Assembly (NCBI RefSeq): GCF_004216555.1
Contig: NZ_SGWQ01000001.1
Location: 617,126 to 681,125 of the forward strand
Length of the DNA: 64,000 nucleotides
Source of the DNA: Herbihabitans rhizosphaerae
GTDB taxonomy: Bacteria; Actinomycetota; Actinomycetes; Mycobacteriales; Pseudonocardiaceae
Direction of reading: 5' to 3'
Shown: positions 16,890 through 25,628 of the stretch, piece by piece
How positions within the stretch are numbered: the first letter of the stretch is position 1
Layout of the letters: each line of letters opens with the position of its first letter
Translations under genes and position numbers: made by a program
Notes under the pieces: model-generated
Seen by the model: the letters and a program-made list of their open reading frames with translations, nothing else
What the model was told of the DNA's origin: nothing
Database searches by the model: none

Positions 16890-17975
16890 TCAGAGCGCGC
16901 CGCCCAAACCCATGCCGCGCAGCAGCGTGCGGAACTTCGCGCTCGTCTCCGCGAGCTCCGAGGCCGGCCGCGAGTCCGGCATGATCCCCGCCCCGGCGTA
17001 GAGCAGCAGCCCGTCGGCCGACAGCTCCGCCGACCGGATCCCGATGTACCACTCGCCGTCGCCGTCCGCGTCGCACCAGCCGAGCGCGCCGGCGTAGAAG
17101 CCGCGGTCGAACGACTCGATCCGGTCGATCGCGGCGCGCGCCTCGGCGGTCGGCGTGCCGCAGATGGCCGGCGTGGGGTGCAGCGCGCGGGCCAGGTCCA
17201 GCGCGGTGACCTCCGGGTCGGCCAGCTCGCCGGTGATCCTGGTGGACAGCTGCCACACCGCCGACGTGCCGATCAGCGACGGCGCGTCGGGCACGGTCAA
17301 CGTCCGGCAGAACGGGCGCAGGGTGTCGGCCACGTAGTCGATCACCACGGCGTGCTCGCGGCGGTCCTTGCCGGAGGCGAGCAGCGTGGCGGCGTTGGCC
17401 TGGTCGGCTTCCGGATCGGCGTCCCGCGGCATGGTGCCGGCCAGCGGGTTGGACACGACCGTGCGGCCGCGCCTGGTCACCAGCATCTCCGGAGTCGCGC
17501 CGATCAGGGTGCGCCCGCCGGGCAGCGGCACCGCGAAGGTGTACCCGGTCGGGTTGTCCGCGGCGAGGTTGCGCAGCACGGTCGGCACGTCGAGCGGCTC
17601 GTCCAGGTCCAGGCGCAGCGTTCGGGCGAGCACCACCTTGCGCAGGTCACCGCCGTTGAGCGCGCGCACGGCGTCCGCGACACCGGCCTCGAAGACCGCC
17701 GGCTCCGGCTCCGGTCGCATCCGGCATCGAGTCAGCGGGAGCGGGTCGGGCGGGCCGAGTTCGTCGTGCACCGGGCCGGCCCAGGTGGTGTGCGCGGGTG
17801 TCAGCAGGTGCGCCGGCCGGTCGATGTCGAACGGGAGCATGCCGACCAGCGGGCCGTCGGCCGCGCTCGCCTCGCCCGTGGCGAGGAGTGTGTGATCGGG
17901 GGTGGCCAGCAGAAACGCCCCTGGCCGGTAGTGGTCGAGCAGTTCGCAGGCACGCGCGGTTCGCGCTGTCGTCAC
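16890..17975 (-). CDS. Isochorismate synthase (EntC/DhbC/MenF family)
   Basis: A 361-residue chorismate-utilising enzyme. The C-terminal chorismate_bind domain shows RKVVLARTL, LIGATPEMLV, NPLAGTMPRD, HPTPAICGTP and FYAGALGWCD, all characteristic of isochorismate synthases. It converts chorismate to isochorismate with Mg2+, feeding either menaquinone or catechol-siderophore/salicylate synthesis. No entA/entB/entE or menD-like gene lies in the window, so the branch cannot be decided. The start at GTG 17975 is chosen because GGAGG lies 8 nt upstream; the alternative GTG at 17984 sits almost on that site. It is immediately followed by a small membrane-protein gene. Confidence 0.88.
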   Translation of the reverse strand: MTTARTARACELLDHYRPGAFLLATPDHTLLATGEASAADGPLVGMLPFDIDRPAHLLTPAHTTWAGPVHDELGPPDPLPLTRCRMRPEPEPAVFEAGVADAVRALNGGDLRKVVLARTLRLDLDEPLDVPTVLRNLAADNPTGYTFAVPLPGGRTLIGATPEMLVTRRGRTVVSNPLAGTMPRDADPEADQANAATLLASGKDRREHAVVIDYVADTLRPFCRTLTVPDAPSLIGTSAVWQLSTRITGELADPEVTALDLARALHPTPAICGTPTAEARAAIDRIESFDRGFYAGALGWCDADGDGEWYIGIRSAELSADGLLLYAGAGIMPDSRPASELAETSAKFRTLLRGMGLGGAL

Positions 17976-18060
17976 CCGGAACACCTCCGCGTCGATCGCG
18001 CCCCACCAGATGTGACGCTACCTGCGGGATGGGCCGGTCGCCGTGTCACGTTCGACACTC

Positions 18061-18148
18061 AGGAACGCGGGACTCACCGGTGCGGGGCGCGGGACTCGCG
18101 GGTGCAGGGCGCGGGACTCGCGGGTGCAGGGCGCGGGACTCGCGCGTT
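18061..18148. repeat. Intergenic GCGCGGGACTCGC repeat cluster 2
   Basis: Four forward copies of the GCGCGGGACTCGC element occur here; the first is a shortened variant. The last part contains two perfect tandem copies of a 22-bp unit (18098-18119 and 18120-18141). The cluster lies between the divergent-side start of the isochorismate synthase gene and the mihF terminator. It shares its core with the cluster at 10165-10262. Confidence 0.85.
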
Positions 18149-18167
18149 TGCGGGACGGTGGAGACGC

Positions 18168-18198
18168 GAACGGGCCCCGCCGACGGCGGGGCCCGTTC
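18168..18198. terminator. Strong hairpin terminator of mihF
   Basis: A perfect 14-bp stem, GAACGGGCCCCGCC (18168-18181) with its complement at 18185-18198, and a 3-nt loop. It lies just beyond the mihF stop codon on the minus strand. The GC-rich stem without a long T-run is the usual actinomycete form. Confidence 0.85.
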
Positions 18199-18210
18199 AG
18201 GTTTCGCGTG

Positions 18211-18522
18211 TTACTTGAGTGCGTCGAGCAGTGCGGAGCGCTGCCGGTCACCCAGGCCCGCCGCACGGCGGTCCGGGTCGATGCCGGCCTGCTCCAGCAG
18301 TGCGGCGACCTTCACCGCACCCAGACCAGGAACCGCCTTCAGGAGCGCGGCGACCTTGGTCTTACCGATGGTCTTGTCTTCCTTGGCCTTCCCGAGCACG
18401 GAACCGATGGACTGCTTGCCGGACTTGATCGAGGCCAGCAACTCGGAGCGCGCCTTGCGCGCCTCGGCGGCCTTCGCCAACGCCTCGGCGCGCTGCTCGG
18501 GAGTCAACGTGGGCAGAGCCAA
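18211..18522 (-). CDS. mihF: Actinobacterial integration host factor (mIHF)
   Basis: A 103-residue nucleoid-associated protein of the actinobacterial IHF family, unrelated to the alpha/beta IHF of proteobacteria. The start is taken as TTG 18522 (reading MALPTLTPEQRAEALAKAAEARKARSELL), with GAAGGA a few bases upstream. This gives the family's usual length of about 105; the longer open frame to 18579 adds residues with no family support. The long first helix, the helix-two-turn-helix segment (KTKVAALLKAVPGLGAVKVAALLEQAGI) and the C-terminal RRAAGLGDRQRSALLDAL motif are all present. It binds and bends DNA, affecting replication, sporulation and secondary metabolism. The hairpin at 18168-18198 ends it. 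Confidence 0.93.
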   Translation of the reverse strand: MALPTLTPEQRAEALAKAAEARKARSELLASIKSGKQSIGSVLGKAKEDKTIGKTKVAALLKAVPGLGAVKVAALLEQAGIDPDRRAAGLGDRQRSALLDALK

Positions 18523-18859
18523 CGTGGTGATCCTTCCTTCTTCGACGTCATGCGCGGCGATACGGCTACCGACGGTCACTCTGGGACTTGCCCACCGGCA
18601 CCGCGGGTCTGACCCGCGACGCGGCCGCGCTATGCCACGTCACCAGTAAACGACACCGCGAGCAGCAACATACGCCCGACACGCGCAAACGTCAGATTGA
18701 CCCCGTGTACGTCAGGGTGAATTCACGCTGCGTAACGGGCCACTGTGGTCCTCCGACACTCCCGAACACCGGTCCCGAGAGCTAGGGTCGCCAGGTGACC
18801 CAGTTCACTCCGCTGCCGCCGCGTACGCGCGGGCCGATCCGCCGAGGAGTTCACGAACG
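18523..18859. other. Intergenic region between mihF and the acyl-CoA ligase
   Basis: This is a divergent promoter region of about 337 bp. On the minus strand GAAGGAAGGAT serves mihF. On the plus strand GAGGAG lies ahead of the ligase ATG. The middle (18640-18740) is slightly less GC-rich and probably holds both promoters. No RNA gene, repeat or operator was recognised. Confidence 0.5.
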
Positions 18860-20497
18860 ATGTTGAGCACGATGCAGGACGCGCCACTGTCGATCTCCAC
18901 ACTGCTGCGGCACGGCAGCCGGGTGCACGGCACCGCGGAGGTCGTCACCTGGACCGGCGAAGGCAGTCGCCGAACCAGCTACGCCGACGTCGAGCGCGAG
19001 GCCGCCAAGCTCGCCAACGCGCTGCGCGGGCTCGGCATCACCGGTGATCAGCGCGTCGGCACCTTCATGTGGAACAACACCGAGCACCTTGTCGCGTACT
19101 TCGCCGTGCCGGCCATGGGCGCGGTGCTGCACACGCTCAACCTGCGGCTGTTCCCCGAGCAGCTCACCTACATCGTCAACCACGCCGAGGACCAGGTGAT
19201 TCTGGTCGACGGAACGCTGGTTCCCTTGCTGGGCAAGGTTTTGCCGACGTTCACCACCGTCAAGCACATCGTCGTGGTGAACGGCGACGCGAGTTCGGTG
19301 CAGGCGCCCGACGGCGTCCAGGTGCACTCCTACGCCGAGCTGCTCGCCGATCAACCCGACACCTTCGACTGGCCCGAGTTGGACGAACGGTCGGCCGCCG
19401 CGATGTGCTACACGTCCGGCACGACCGGCAACCCGAAGGGCGTCGTCTATTCACACCGATCGATCTGGCTGCACTCGATGCAGGTGTGCATGACCGACTC
19501 GATGGCACTGTCCCAAAAGGACAGGGCGCTGGCGATCGTGCCGCAGTTCCACGCGATGTCGTGGGGGCTGCCCTACGCCGCCTTCATGGTCGGCGCGTCG
19601 CTGATCATGCCCGATCGGTTCCTCCAGCCGGAGCCGCTCGCGAAGCTCATCGCGGCCGAGAAACCGACCTTCGCCGGGGCGGTGCCGACCATCTGGCAGG
19701 GCCTGTTGGCGCACCTCAACGCCCATCCGCAGGACCTTGCCCCACTACACGAAGTAGTCGTCGGCGGTTCGGCGTGTCCCCCTTCACTCATCGAAGCGTT
19801 CGACAAACTCGGCGTGACGATCATCCACGCGTGGGGCATGACCGAGACCTCTCCGCTGGGCTGCGTGTCCCGCCCGCCGGCCGATCTGTCGCCCGAGGAG
19901 ACCTGGAACTACCGGGTGCTGCAGGGCCGGTTCCCCGGGTCGGTGCAGGCCAGGCTGATCGGCGACGAGGACACCGAGCTGCCGTGGGACGGCGAGTCGG
20001 TCGGCGAGCTGGAGGTGGCGGGCCCGTGGATCGCCGGCGCCTACTACAACGACGCGGACGAAGCTGCTGGGGGCGCGGGCAAATTTGACCACGGCTGGCT
20101 GCGCACCGGTGACGTCGGCACGATCACGCCGAACGGGTTCCTGCGGCTGACCGACCGGTCCAAGGACATCATCAAGTCCGGCGGCGAGTGGATCTCCTCG
20201 GTGGACCTGGAGAACCAGGTGATGGCGCACCCGGCGGTGGCCGAGGCCGCGGTGATCGGCGTGCCGGACCCGAAGTGGGACGAGCGGCCGCTGGTCGCCG
20301 TCGTCGTGCGCGAGGGCCAGCAGGTCACACCCGATCAGCTGCGCGAGTTCCTCGCCGGCAAGGTCGCCAAGTGGCAGCTGCCGGAGAGCTGGACTTTCAT
20401 CGACGAGGTGCCCAAGACCAGCGTCGGCAAGTTCGACAAGAAGCGCCTGCGGGCCGCACACGCCGACGGTCAGCTCGACGTCCGCAGGCTCGACTGA
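18860..20497 (+). CDS. Long-chain fatty acyl-CoA ligase (FadD family)
   Basis: A 545-residue adenylate-forming enzyme. The AMP-binding signature [11 protein letters not shown] is at residues 184-194, GMTETSPLG in the A5 region, GWLRTGDVG with the conserved Asp, and [15 protein letters not shown] followed by the catalytic lysine region KTSVGKFDK near the end. It activates a fatty acid with ATP and joins it to CoA. The closest subgroup by appearance is the medium/long-chain ligases often annotated as FadD or AlkK-like. The ATG at 18860 has GAGGAG 10 nt upstream. The next gene starts 9 bp after the stop with its own GAGGAG, so an operon is likely. Substrate chain length cannot be read from the sequence. 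Confidence 0.88.
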   Translation: MLSTMQDAPLSISTLLRHGSRVHGTAEVVTWTGEGSRRTSYADVEREAAKLANALRGLGITGDQRVGTFMWNNTEHLVAYFAVPAMGAVLHTLNLRLFPEQLTYIVNHAEDQVILVDGTLVPLLGKVLPTFTTVKHIVVVNGDASSVQAPDGVQVHSYAELLADQPDTFDWPELDERSAAAMCYTSGTTGNPKGVVYSHRSIWLHSMQVCMTDSMALSQKDRALAIVPQFHAMSWGLPYAAFMVGASLIMPDRFLQPEPLAKLIAAEKPTFAGAVPTIWQGLLAHLNAHPQDLAPLHEVVVGGSACPPSLIEAFDKLGVTIIHAWGMTETSPLGCVSRPPADLSPEETWNYRVLQGRFPGSVQARLIGDEDTELPWDGESVGELEVAGPWIAGAYYNDADEAAGGAGKFDHGWLRTGDVGTITPNGFLRLTDRSKDIIKSGGEWISSVDLENQVMAHPAVAEAAVIGVPDPKWDERPLVAVVVREGQQVTPDQLREFLAGKVAKWQLPESWTFIDEVPKTSVGKFDKKRLRAAHADGQLDVRRLD

Positions 20498-20506
20498 GGA
20501 GGAGCC

Positions 20507-21595
20507 GTGTCCAAGGTTCTGCTGGCCATCGGCACCCGCAAGGGGTTGTGGCTGGCGTCCAGTGCGGACGGCAGGGCGAGCTGGCAGGTGTCCGGCCCGC
20601 ACCACCCGATGAACGAGGTGTACGCGGTCGCGGTCGACACCCGCCGCGACACGCCTCGGCTGCTCGCCGCGGTCACCAGCGAGCACTGGGGCCCGAGCGT
20701 CGCGACCAGCGACGACCTCGGTGAGACGTGGTCGGAGCCGGATCACGCGCCGGTGGCGTTCCCGACGGACACGGGCGAGGCGCTGGGCCGGGTGTGGCAG
20801 CTCACCCCCGGCCCGGCGAGCCTGCCGGACGTGGTCTACGCCGGCGTGCAGCCCTCGGCGCTGTTCCGCTCGGAGGACGGCGGGCGCACCTACGAGCTGG
20901 CGCGCGGGCTCTGGGACCACCCACACCGTCCACAGTGGACGCCAGGGTTCGGGGGCATGGCGGTGCACACGGTGATCCCCCATCCGTCCGATGTGGACAC
21001 CATCACCGTGGCGATGTCCACCGGCGGGGTGTACCGGACCACGGACGGCGGAAACTCTTGGCGGGCAAGCAATTCCGGCATCCGGGCGCGCTTCCTGCCG
21101 GACGAGTACCCGGAGTTCGGGCAGTGCGTGCACAAGATCGCCCAGCACCCGAGCCGGCCGGAGGTGTTCTACGCGCAGAACCACCACGGCGTGTACCGCA
21201 GCGACGACAGTGCCGCCACGTGGACCTCGATCGCCGACGGGCTGCCGAGCGATTTCGGGTTCCCGATGGTCGCGCACCCGCACCGGCCCGGCGTGGTCTA
21301 CAACTTCCCGCTCACCGCGGACGGGATGCGCTTCCCACCGGACGCGCGCTGCCGGGTGTACCGGGGCGAGGACGGCGGCCGGTCCTGGACGGAGCTGTCC
21401 GACGGCCTGCCGGACGAGTTCCACACCGCGGTGATGCGCGACGCGATGTGCTGCGACGACGCGTCGCCGGCCGGGGTGTACTTCGGGTCGCGGTCCGGTG
21501 AGGTGTACGCGAGCGCCAACGAGGGCGACTCGTGGCGGCTGGTCGTGTCACACCTGCCGGACGTGCTCAGCGTGCGCGCCGCGGTCGTGGCCTGA
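20507..21595 (+). CDS. BNR/sialidase-like beta-propeller protein
   Basis: A 362-residue protein built from BNR-type repeats, visible as S/T-x-D-x-G-x-T/S-W/Y motifs: TSDDLGETW, RSEDGGRTY, RTTDGGNSW, RSDDSAATW, RGEDGGRSW and ASANEGDSW. These give a six- or seven-bladed propeller. It has no signal peptide, so it is probably cytoplasmic, unlike true sialidases, and the catalytic residues of sialidases are not evident. The GTG start has AGGAGGAG 6 nt ahead. It is followed immediately by a ThiS/MoaD-like gene, a pairing seen in many actinobacteria whose meaning is not known. A scaffold or glycosidase role is undecided. Confidence 0.75.
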   Translation: MSKVLLAIGTRKGLWLASSADGRASWQVSGPHHPMNEVYAVAVDTRRDTPRLLAAVTSEHWGPSVATSDDLGETWSEPDHAPVAFPTDTGEALGRVWQLTPGPASLPDVVYAGVQPSALFRSEDGGRTYELARGLWDHPHRPQWTPGFGGMAVHTVIPHPSDVDTITVAMSTGGVYRTTDGGNSWRASNSGIRARFLPDEYPEFGQCVHKIAQHPSRPEVFYAQNHHGVYRSDDSAATWTSIADGLPSDFGFPMVAHPHRPGVVYNFPLTADGMRFPPDARCRVYRGEDGGRSWTELSDGLPDEFHTAVMRDAMCCDDASPAGVYFGSRSGEVYASANEGDSWRLVVSHLPDVLSVRAAVVA

Positions 21596-21614
21596 AATGC
21601 TTGGGGGACAACGG

Positions 21615-21899
21615 ATGCACGTGACCGTACTGCTGCCGGGGGTGCTGCGGCAGCACGCCGGCGGCTCGGCCAAGCTGGACGTGGAGCTGGCCGACGGCGC
21701 CACGCTCGGCGCGCTGCTGGACGTGCTGGCCGCCGATCACCCGGCGCTGGACCGGCGGCTGCGCGACGAGCGACGGCTGCCCCGGCGGTACGTGAACGTG
21801 TACCTCGACGGCGTGGAGTGCCGCACCCTGCTCGGCATCGACTCTCCCCTGGCCGACGGCGTCGAGGTGCAGGTGATCCCCTCGGTCGCCGGCGGCTGA
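21615..21899 (+). CDS. ThiS/MoaD-like sulfur-carrier protein
   Basis: A 94-residue beta-grasp protein of the ThiS/MoaD superfamily. The sequence shows VTVLLPGVLRQHAGG at the N-terminus, ATLGALLDVLAADHPALDRRL in the middle and ends exactly in the diglycine SVAGG needed for adenylation and thiocarboxylation. The ATG at 21615 is chosen because TTGGGGGAC lies 7 nt upstream; an in-frame ATG at 21597 lacks a site. Such carriers deliver sulfur for molybdopterin, thiamin, cysteine (CysO) or secondary metabolites, after activation by an E1-like enzyme. No E1, moaE or thiG gene is in the window, so its pathway is open. Confidence 0.82.
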   Translation: MHVTVLLPGVLRQHAGGSAKLDVELADGATLGALLDVLAADHPALDRRLRDERRLPRRYVNVYLDGVECRTLLGIDSPLADGVEVQVIPSVAGG

Positions 21900-21950
21900 T
21901 ACCTGAGAGGGAGGACTTTCCCGCGCGGGGTCCATGGCACGCGCGGCCGG

Positions 21951-23957
21951 GTGCGGTTCGATCTCCCCATGACCTCGATCGCGCTCGCGTTGCTCAGCCT
22001 GCCCGCGTACGCCCTGATGCTCTGGCCGCTGGTGGTGGCCGCGCGTCGGGTACTGGGCGTGCGCATCCACGTCGTCCGGGCGCTGCTCGGCGCGGTGATC
22101 GGCTGGCTGGTCGCCGGCGGGATCGTGGCCCTGCTGCCGGACGATCTGCGCGGCAAACCCGGCGTGCTGGTCGGGCTGCTGATCCCGATCCTGGGCGGCG
22201 CGTTCCTCGCCACGCTCACCTTCCTGTTCCTCGCCGAGATGGCGGTACCCAGCGGCGGCGGGCTCGGCGCGTTCGGCCGGATCCGATCGATCCGCGGCCG
22301 CGTCGCCCGCGCGCGGCGGTACTCCCAGGTCATGCGGATCGCCGTGCGGCACGGCATCGGGCCCTACCTGACCGGACGCGGCCAGGGCGGCGCGCACCGG
22401 CAGGCCGCGCTCGCCGTGTCGCTGCGCCGCGCGCTGGAGGACGCGGGTGTCACCTTCGTGAAGCTCGGGCAGGTGCTGTCCACCCGTCCTGACGTGCTGC
22501 CCGCCGTGTTCGTCGAGGAGCTGAGCCTGCTGCAGGACCAGGTCGGCTCGGTGTCGTTCGACGAGGTCGAACAGGTGCTCGTCGAGGAACTGGGCCGGCC
22601 GTTGGACGAGGTGTTCGAGCACCTGGACCGGGAGCCGATCGCCGCCGCCTCGGTCGCGCAGGTGTACCGGGGCACGCTGCGCACCGGCGAGGACGTCGTG
22701 CTGAAGGTGCGCCGCCCCGACATCGAGCGGCTGGTCCGGCGCGACCTGGACATCGTGCACCGGGTGGCCCGGTCGCTGGACGCGCGCGCCGACTGGGCCC
22801 GCGCGCTCGGCGTGATCGAACTGGCCGACGGGTTCGCCGCCGCGCTGACCGAGGAGCTGGACTTCCGGGTCGAGGCACGCAACATCAGCGCGGTGACCGC
22901 GGCGTACTCGGGAGCCGATGTCGCGCTGCCGACCGTGCACGCGGAGCTGTCCACCTCCGGCCTGCTGGTGATGCACCGGCTGGACGGCTCGCCGGTGCGC
23001 GCCGCCGCGCCCGCGGTCGAGCCGGCGAGGCGGCAGGTGCTGGCCCGTTCACTGCTGGACTGCGTGCTGCGACAGGTGCTGCTGCACGGGGTGTTCCACG
23101 CCGACCCGCATCCGGGCAACGTGCTGCTGCTGGCCGACGGGCGGCTCGGCCTGCTGGACTTCGGCTCGGTCGGGCGGCTCGACTCGGGTCTGCGGGACGG
23201 GCTGCGCGGGCTGCTCGTCGCGGTCGACCGGGGTGATCCGGCGGCGATGCGCGACGGGTTGCTGGAGATCGTCGAGCGGCCGGACGTGATCGACGAGCAG
23301 CGGCTGGAGCGGGCGCTGGGCGCGCTGGTGGCCAAGCACGTGTCACACGGGCAGCAGACCGACGCGTCCACCGCCATGTTCGTCGATCTCTTCGGGGTGG
23401 TCGCCGAGTTCCGGCTGTCCGTGCCGCCGCCGATCGCCGCCGTGTTCCGCGCGCTGGCGACCATGGAGGGCACGCTCGCGCTGCTGTCCCCCGGGTTCGA
23501 CATCCTGGCCGAGTCGCGGAGGTTCGCCAGCGCCCTGTTCGGCGAGGCGATGCGGCCGGAGTCGTTGCGGCGCAACGTATCCGAGGAGCTGACCGCGCTG
23601 CTGCCGGTGCTGCGCAGGCTGCCGAGGCGGATCGACCGGATCGGCGGCGCGCTGGAGCAGGGCCGGCTGTCGGTGAACGTGCGGCTGCTGGCCGACGAGC
23701 GCGACCGCGCGGTGATCACCGGCTGGCTGCACGAGGTGCTGCTCGCGTTCACCGGCATCGCCACCGGGCTGATGGCCGCGCTGCTGCTGTCCAGCGTGAG
23801 CGGGCCAACGGTGCTGCCGGGCTTCACGGTCAACCACCTGTTCGGCTACAACCTGCTGGTGATCAGCGCGCTGGTCGGCCTGCGGCTGCTGTTCACGGTG
23901 TTCCGGTCGCAGCGGCAGCGCTACCAGCGGTCGTCGCGAGGAGTGATCGAAGGGTAG
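21951..23957 (+). CDS. UbiB/ABC1-family atypical kinase
   Basis: A 668-residue membrane-bound ABC1 (UbiB/ADCK) protein. Three hydrophobic helices occupy residues 7-100. The ABC1 domain has the invariant KxGQ motif in FVKLGQVLSTRPDVLP, the alanine-rich loop AAASVAQVYRG that replaces the kinase glycine loop, the lysine in VVLKVRRP, the catalytic ADPHPGNVLL and the metal site LLDFGSVG. Two helices close the protein (about 605-660). ABC1 proteins are ATPases or kinases that support quinone and isoprenoid lipid metabolism. The start is uncertain: GTG 21951 or ATG 21969, neither with a good ribosome-binding site. It follows the ThiS-like gene by 51 bp. Confidence 0.88.
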   Translation: MRFDLPMTSIALALLSLPAYALMLWPLVVAARRVLGVRIHVVRALLGAVIGWLVAGGIVALLPDDLRGKPGVLVGLLIPILGGAFLATLTFLFLAEMAVPSGGGLGAFGRIRSIRGRVARARRYSQVMRIAVRHGIGPYLTGRGQGGAHRQAALAVSLRRALEDAGVTFVKLGQVLSTRPDVLPAVFVEELSLLQDQVGSVSFDEVEQVLVEELGRPLDEVFEHLDREPIAAASVAQVYRGTLRTGEDVVLKVRRPDIERLVRRDLDIVHRVARSLDARADWARALGVIELADGFAAALTEELDFRVEARNISAVTAAYSGADVALPTVHAELSTSGLLVMHRLDGSPVRAAAPAVEPARRQVLARSLLDCVLRQVLLHGVFHADPHPGNVLLLADGRLGLLDFGSVGRLDSGLRDGLRGLLVAVDRGDPAAMRDGLLEIVERPDVIDEQRLERALGALVAKHVSHGQQTDASTAMFVDLFGVVAEFRLSVPPPIAAVFRALATMEGTLALLSPGFDILAESRRFASALFGEAMRPESLRRNVSEELTALLPVLRRLPRRIDRIGGALEQGRLSVNVRLLADERDRAVITGWLHEVLLAFTGIATGLMAALLLSSVSGPTVLPGFTVNHLFGYNLLVISALVGLRLLFTVFRSQRQRYQRSSRGVIEG

Positions 23958-24151
23958 AGCCACTGGTTGTCGTCCAGGGGCTCGCCCACCCGCGCCTCCG
24001 GCCGGCGGATCGCGTCGACGTGCGTGGTGACGGTGACCGCGCCGGTCGTGTTCCTGGTGGCGCGCACCCAGCGGGCCGACCGGCCGGTGCGCACCGGCCC
24101 GCCGGCGACCGGCCGGTCGGCCAGCCGCACCCGAACCCATTCCCCGTTCAC
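23921..24151 (-). CDS. Small hypothetical protein on the minus strand
   Basis: A 76-residue open frame filling the gap between the UbiB-family gene and the YbaB gene on the opposite strand. Third codon positions are strongly G/C, as in real genes of this genome, and the sequence is ordinary-looking (VRVRLADRPVAGG, RWVRATRNTTGAVTVTTHV, DDNQWLYPS). It starts at GTG 24151 with a weak CAGGCGG upstream. It overlaps the 3' end of the convergent UbiB gene by 37 bp. No family was recognised. It would be divergent from the YbaB/WXG operon, with 118 bp between the starts. Confidence 0.5.
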   Translation of the reverse strand: MNGEWVRVRLADRPVAGGPVRTGRSARWVRATRNTTGAVTVTTHVDAIRRPEARVGEPLDDNQWLYPSITPRDDRW

Positions 24152-24269
24152 GCCGCCTGCGACGGTTCCCCGTTGCGGGCGGTTCCCTTTTCGACCGTGT
24201 TCGAAAGACGGAACCAGGTCTGACTCGCGCTCATCCGAACCGCCAACACGAACAGCGAAAGGGCGGGCC

Positions 24270-24611
24270 GTGAATACAGCCGAGGCGAAACCTGGCTCCG
24301 TCGATGAACTGCGGGCGCACATCGCCGGACTTGATCAGCGGGTGTACGACCTGCAGGCCGATCTGGCCAATCGAGTGGTGAAGTCGCGCGATCCGCGGGA
24401 AATCGTCGAGATCGACGTCGACGCGACAGGGAGGATTCTCGAGGTCGCGATCAACACCACGGTGGCCGATCGCGTGGGAACTCAGCAGCTCGCCGGCGCC
24501 GTACTCGCCGCCGTGGCGAAGGCTCAGGCCGACGCCGCCGCACTCACCGAGCAGCGGAGGAACTACTACCTCGGCGCTCCACCAGAAACTCAGGGAAGGG
24601 GACGGATATGA
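24270..24611 (+). CDS. YbaB/EbfC-family protein
   Basis: A 113-residue protein of the YbaB/EbfC nucleoid-associated family, seen from an N-terminal coiled coil (VDELRAHIAGLDQRVYDLQADL), the beta strand IVEIDVDATGRILEVAINTT and a C-terminal helix rich in alanine. It starts at GTG 24270 with AAAGGGCGGG upstream. Family members bind DNA as dimers, but actinomycetes often encode diverged copies inside WXG100/type VII secretion-associated operons, and this is one: the next gene overlaps its stop by 4 nt. A chaperone-like or regulatory role in that operon is inference. Confidence 0.72.
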   Translation: MNTAEAKPGSVDELRAHIAGLDQRVYDLQADLANRVVKSRDPREIVEIDVDATGRILEVAINTTVADRVGTQQLAGAVLAAVAKAQADAAALTEQRRNYYLGAPPETQGRGRI

Positions 24612-24907
24612 GCCTGGAGACCGCACTGGAGGACCTGCTCACGTTCTCCGACGCCATGGCCGAAACCATGGACTCGATCGACGCCTCCGGCGAGGTGGCG
24701 GCGCCGGCCGGGATCTCCGACACCACGATTCTCGGCTACGCCGACGAATCCAAGGCTGTCGCGGAGAAGTGGAACAAGACGGTTGATTACCGACTCGAGG
24801 ACATCAACAAGCTGAGCGAACTGGTCAAGGGTGTGGGACTCGGGGTGCTGGACGTGCACGAGGTCTACAAGACGGTCGAAGAAAGCAATCGCGACAAATT
24901 CGACTAG
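24608..24907 (+). CDS. Small helical WXG100/EspC-like protein
   Basis: A 99-residue, all-helical acidic protein with no tryptophan-x-glycine motif but with the size, charge and helical hairpin expected of type VII secretion-associated partners (TALEDLLTFSDAMAETMDSID; then ADESKAVAEKWNKTVDYRLEDINKLSELV). It overlaps the YbaB gene by 4 nt and precedes the WXG100 gene by 36 bp, so the three form one operon. By analogy it may form a heterodimer with the downstream protein before export. No ESX ATPase or EccB-E gene lies in the window. Function is inferred only from size and position. Confidence 0.5.
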   Translation: MSLETALEDLLTFSDAMAETMDSIDASGEVAAPAGISDTTILGYADESKAVAEKWNKTVDYRLEDINKLSELVKGVGLGVLDVHEVYKTVEESNRDKFD

Positions 24908-24943
24908 CCGTCACCGCCTCCTCCTCACACGATTGGACTGATC

Positions 24944-25612
24944 ATGGGATTCGGAAACGAGAAGCTGCAGGAACTCGCCTCCAGCGGGGCCTTCTGCTTT
25001 TTCCGCGATGTCGTCGCCTTCCTCAATGGGCCGGACCTGCTCAGCTACATGAACCTGATCGACGCGGACGACGAGAAGATGCGCGATCACGCCAAGGCCC
25101 TGACCAAGGCGGCGGAAATCCTGGAAGAGCAGCTGAGCGCGATCAAGGGCGCGACGAGCACGGTCAAGGCGAGCTGGGACGGCAAGGCCGCCGACGAGTT
25201 CGACACCTACATGGCCGACCTCGACAAGTACGGCAAGGACGTCCTGGCCCGGTTCAAGGACAACGCCGAAGCCGGTGGCAAGATCGCCGACGAGGTCGAG
25301 AAGATGGTCAACGGGACGGTCGACTACATCGAGACCCAGATCGCGGACATCGCCTGGGCGCTGGGCGAGGTCGGTGTCGGGACGATCTTCGGCGGACCCG
25401 TCGGCGCGATCCTGGGCGCGGCCACCGCCATCATCGACGGGATTCGCCGGGCGATCAATCGGATCGGCGACCTGAACAAGCTGATGGACGAGTTGGACGA
25501 CGCGACGCCCGGCGAGACCAAGTCGCTCAAGCCGGTGCCGTTCGACCAGGAGGAGACCGGCTTCGACGACAAGGGTGACCTGGAGAAGGACAAGTGGGAA
25601 CCCGCCGCGTGA
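24944..25612 (+). CDS. WXG100-like protein with C-terminal hydrophobic extension
   Basis: A 222-residue protein. A helical hairpin around residues 40-120 carries the WXG turn in VKASWDGKAADEFDTYMADL, the hallmark of WXG100/LXG exported proteins. A glycine/alanine-rich hydrophobic stretch follows (about 140-170, GEVGVGTIFGGPVGAILGAATAIIDGI), then an acidic tail. The hydrophobic part resembles membrane-inserting segments of ESX-associated or LXG-type effectors. It is third in the YbaB operon, with 13 bp to the thioesterase start. It may be a secreted substrate of a type VII system encoded elsewhere. A toxin role is possible but no catalytic domain is visible. Confidence 0.68.
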   Translation: MGFGNEKLQELASSGAFCFFRDVVAFLNGPDLLSYMNLIDADDEKMRDHAKALTKAAEILEEQLSAIKGATSTVKASWDGKAADEFDTYMADLDKYGKDVLARFKDNAEAGGKIADEVEKMVNGTVDYIETQIADIAWALGEVGVGTIFGGPVGAILGAATAIIDGIRRAINRIGDLNKLMDELDDATPGETKSLKPVPFDQEETGFDDKGDLEKDKWEPAA

Positions 25613-25628
25613 TCGCTAGTCTCGCGAT

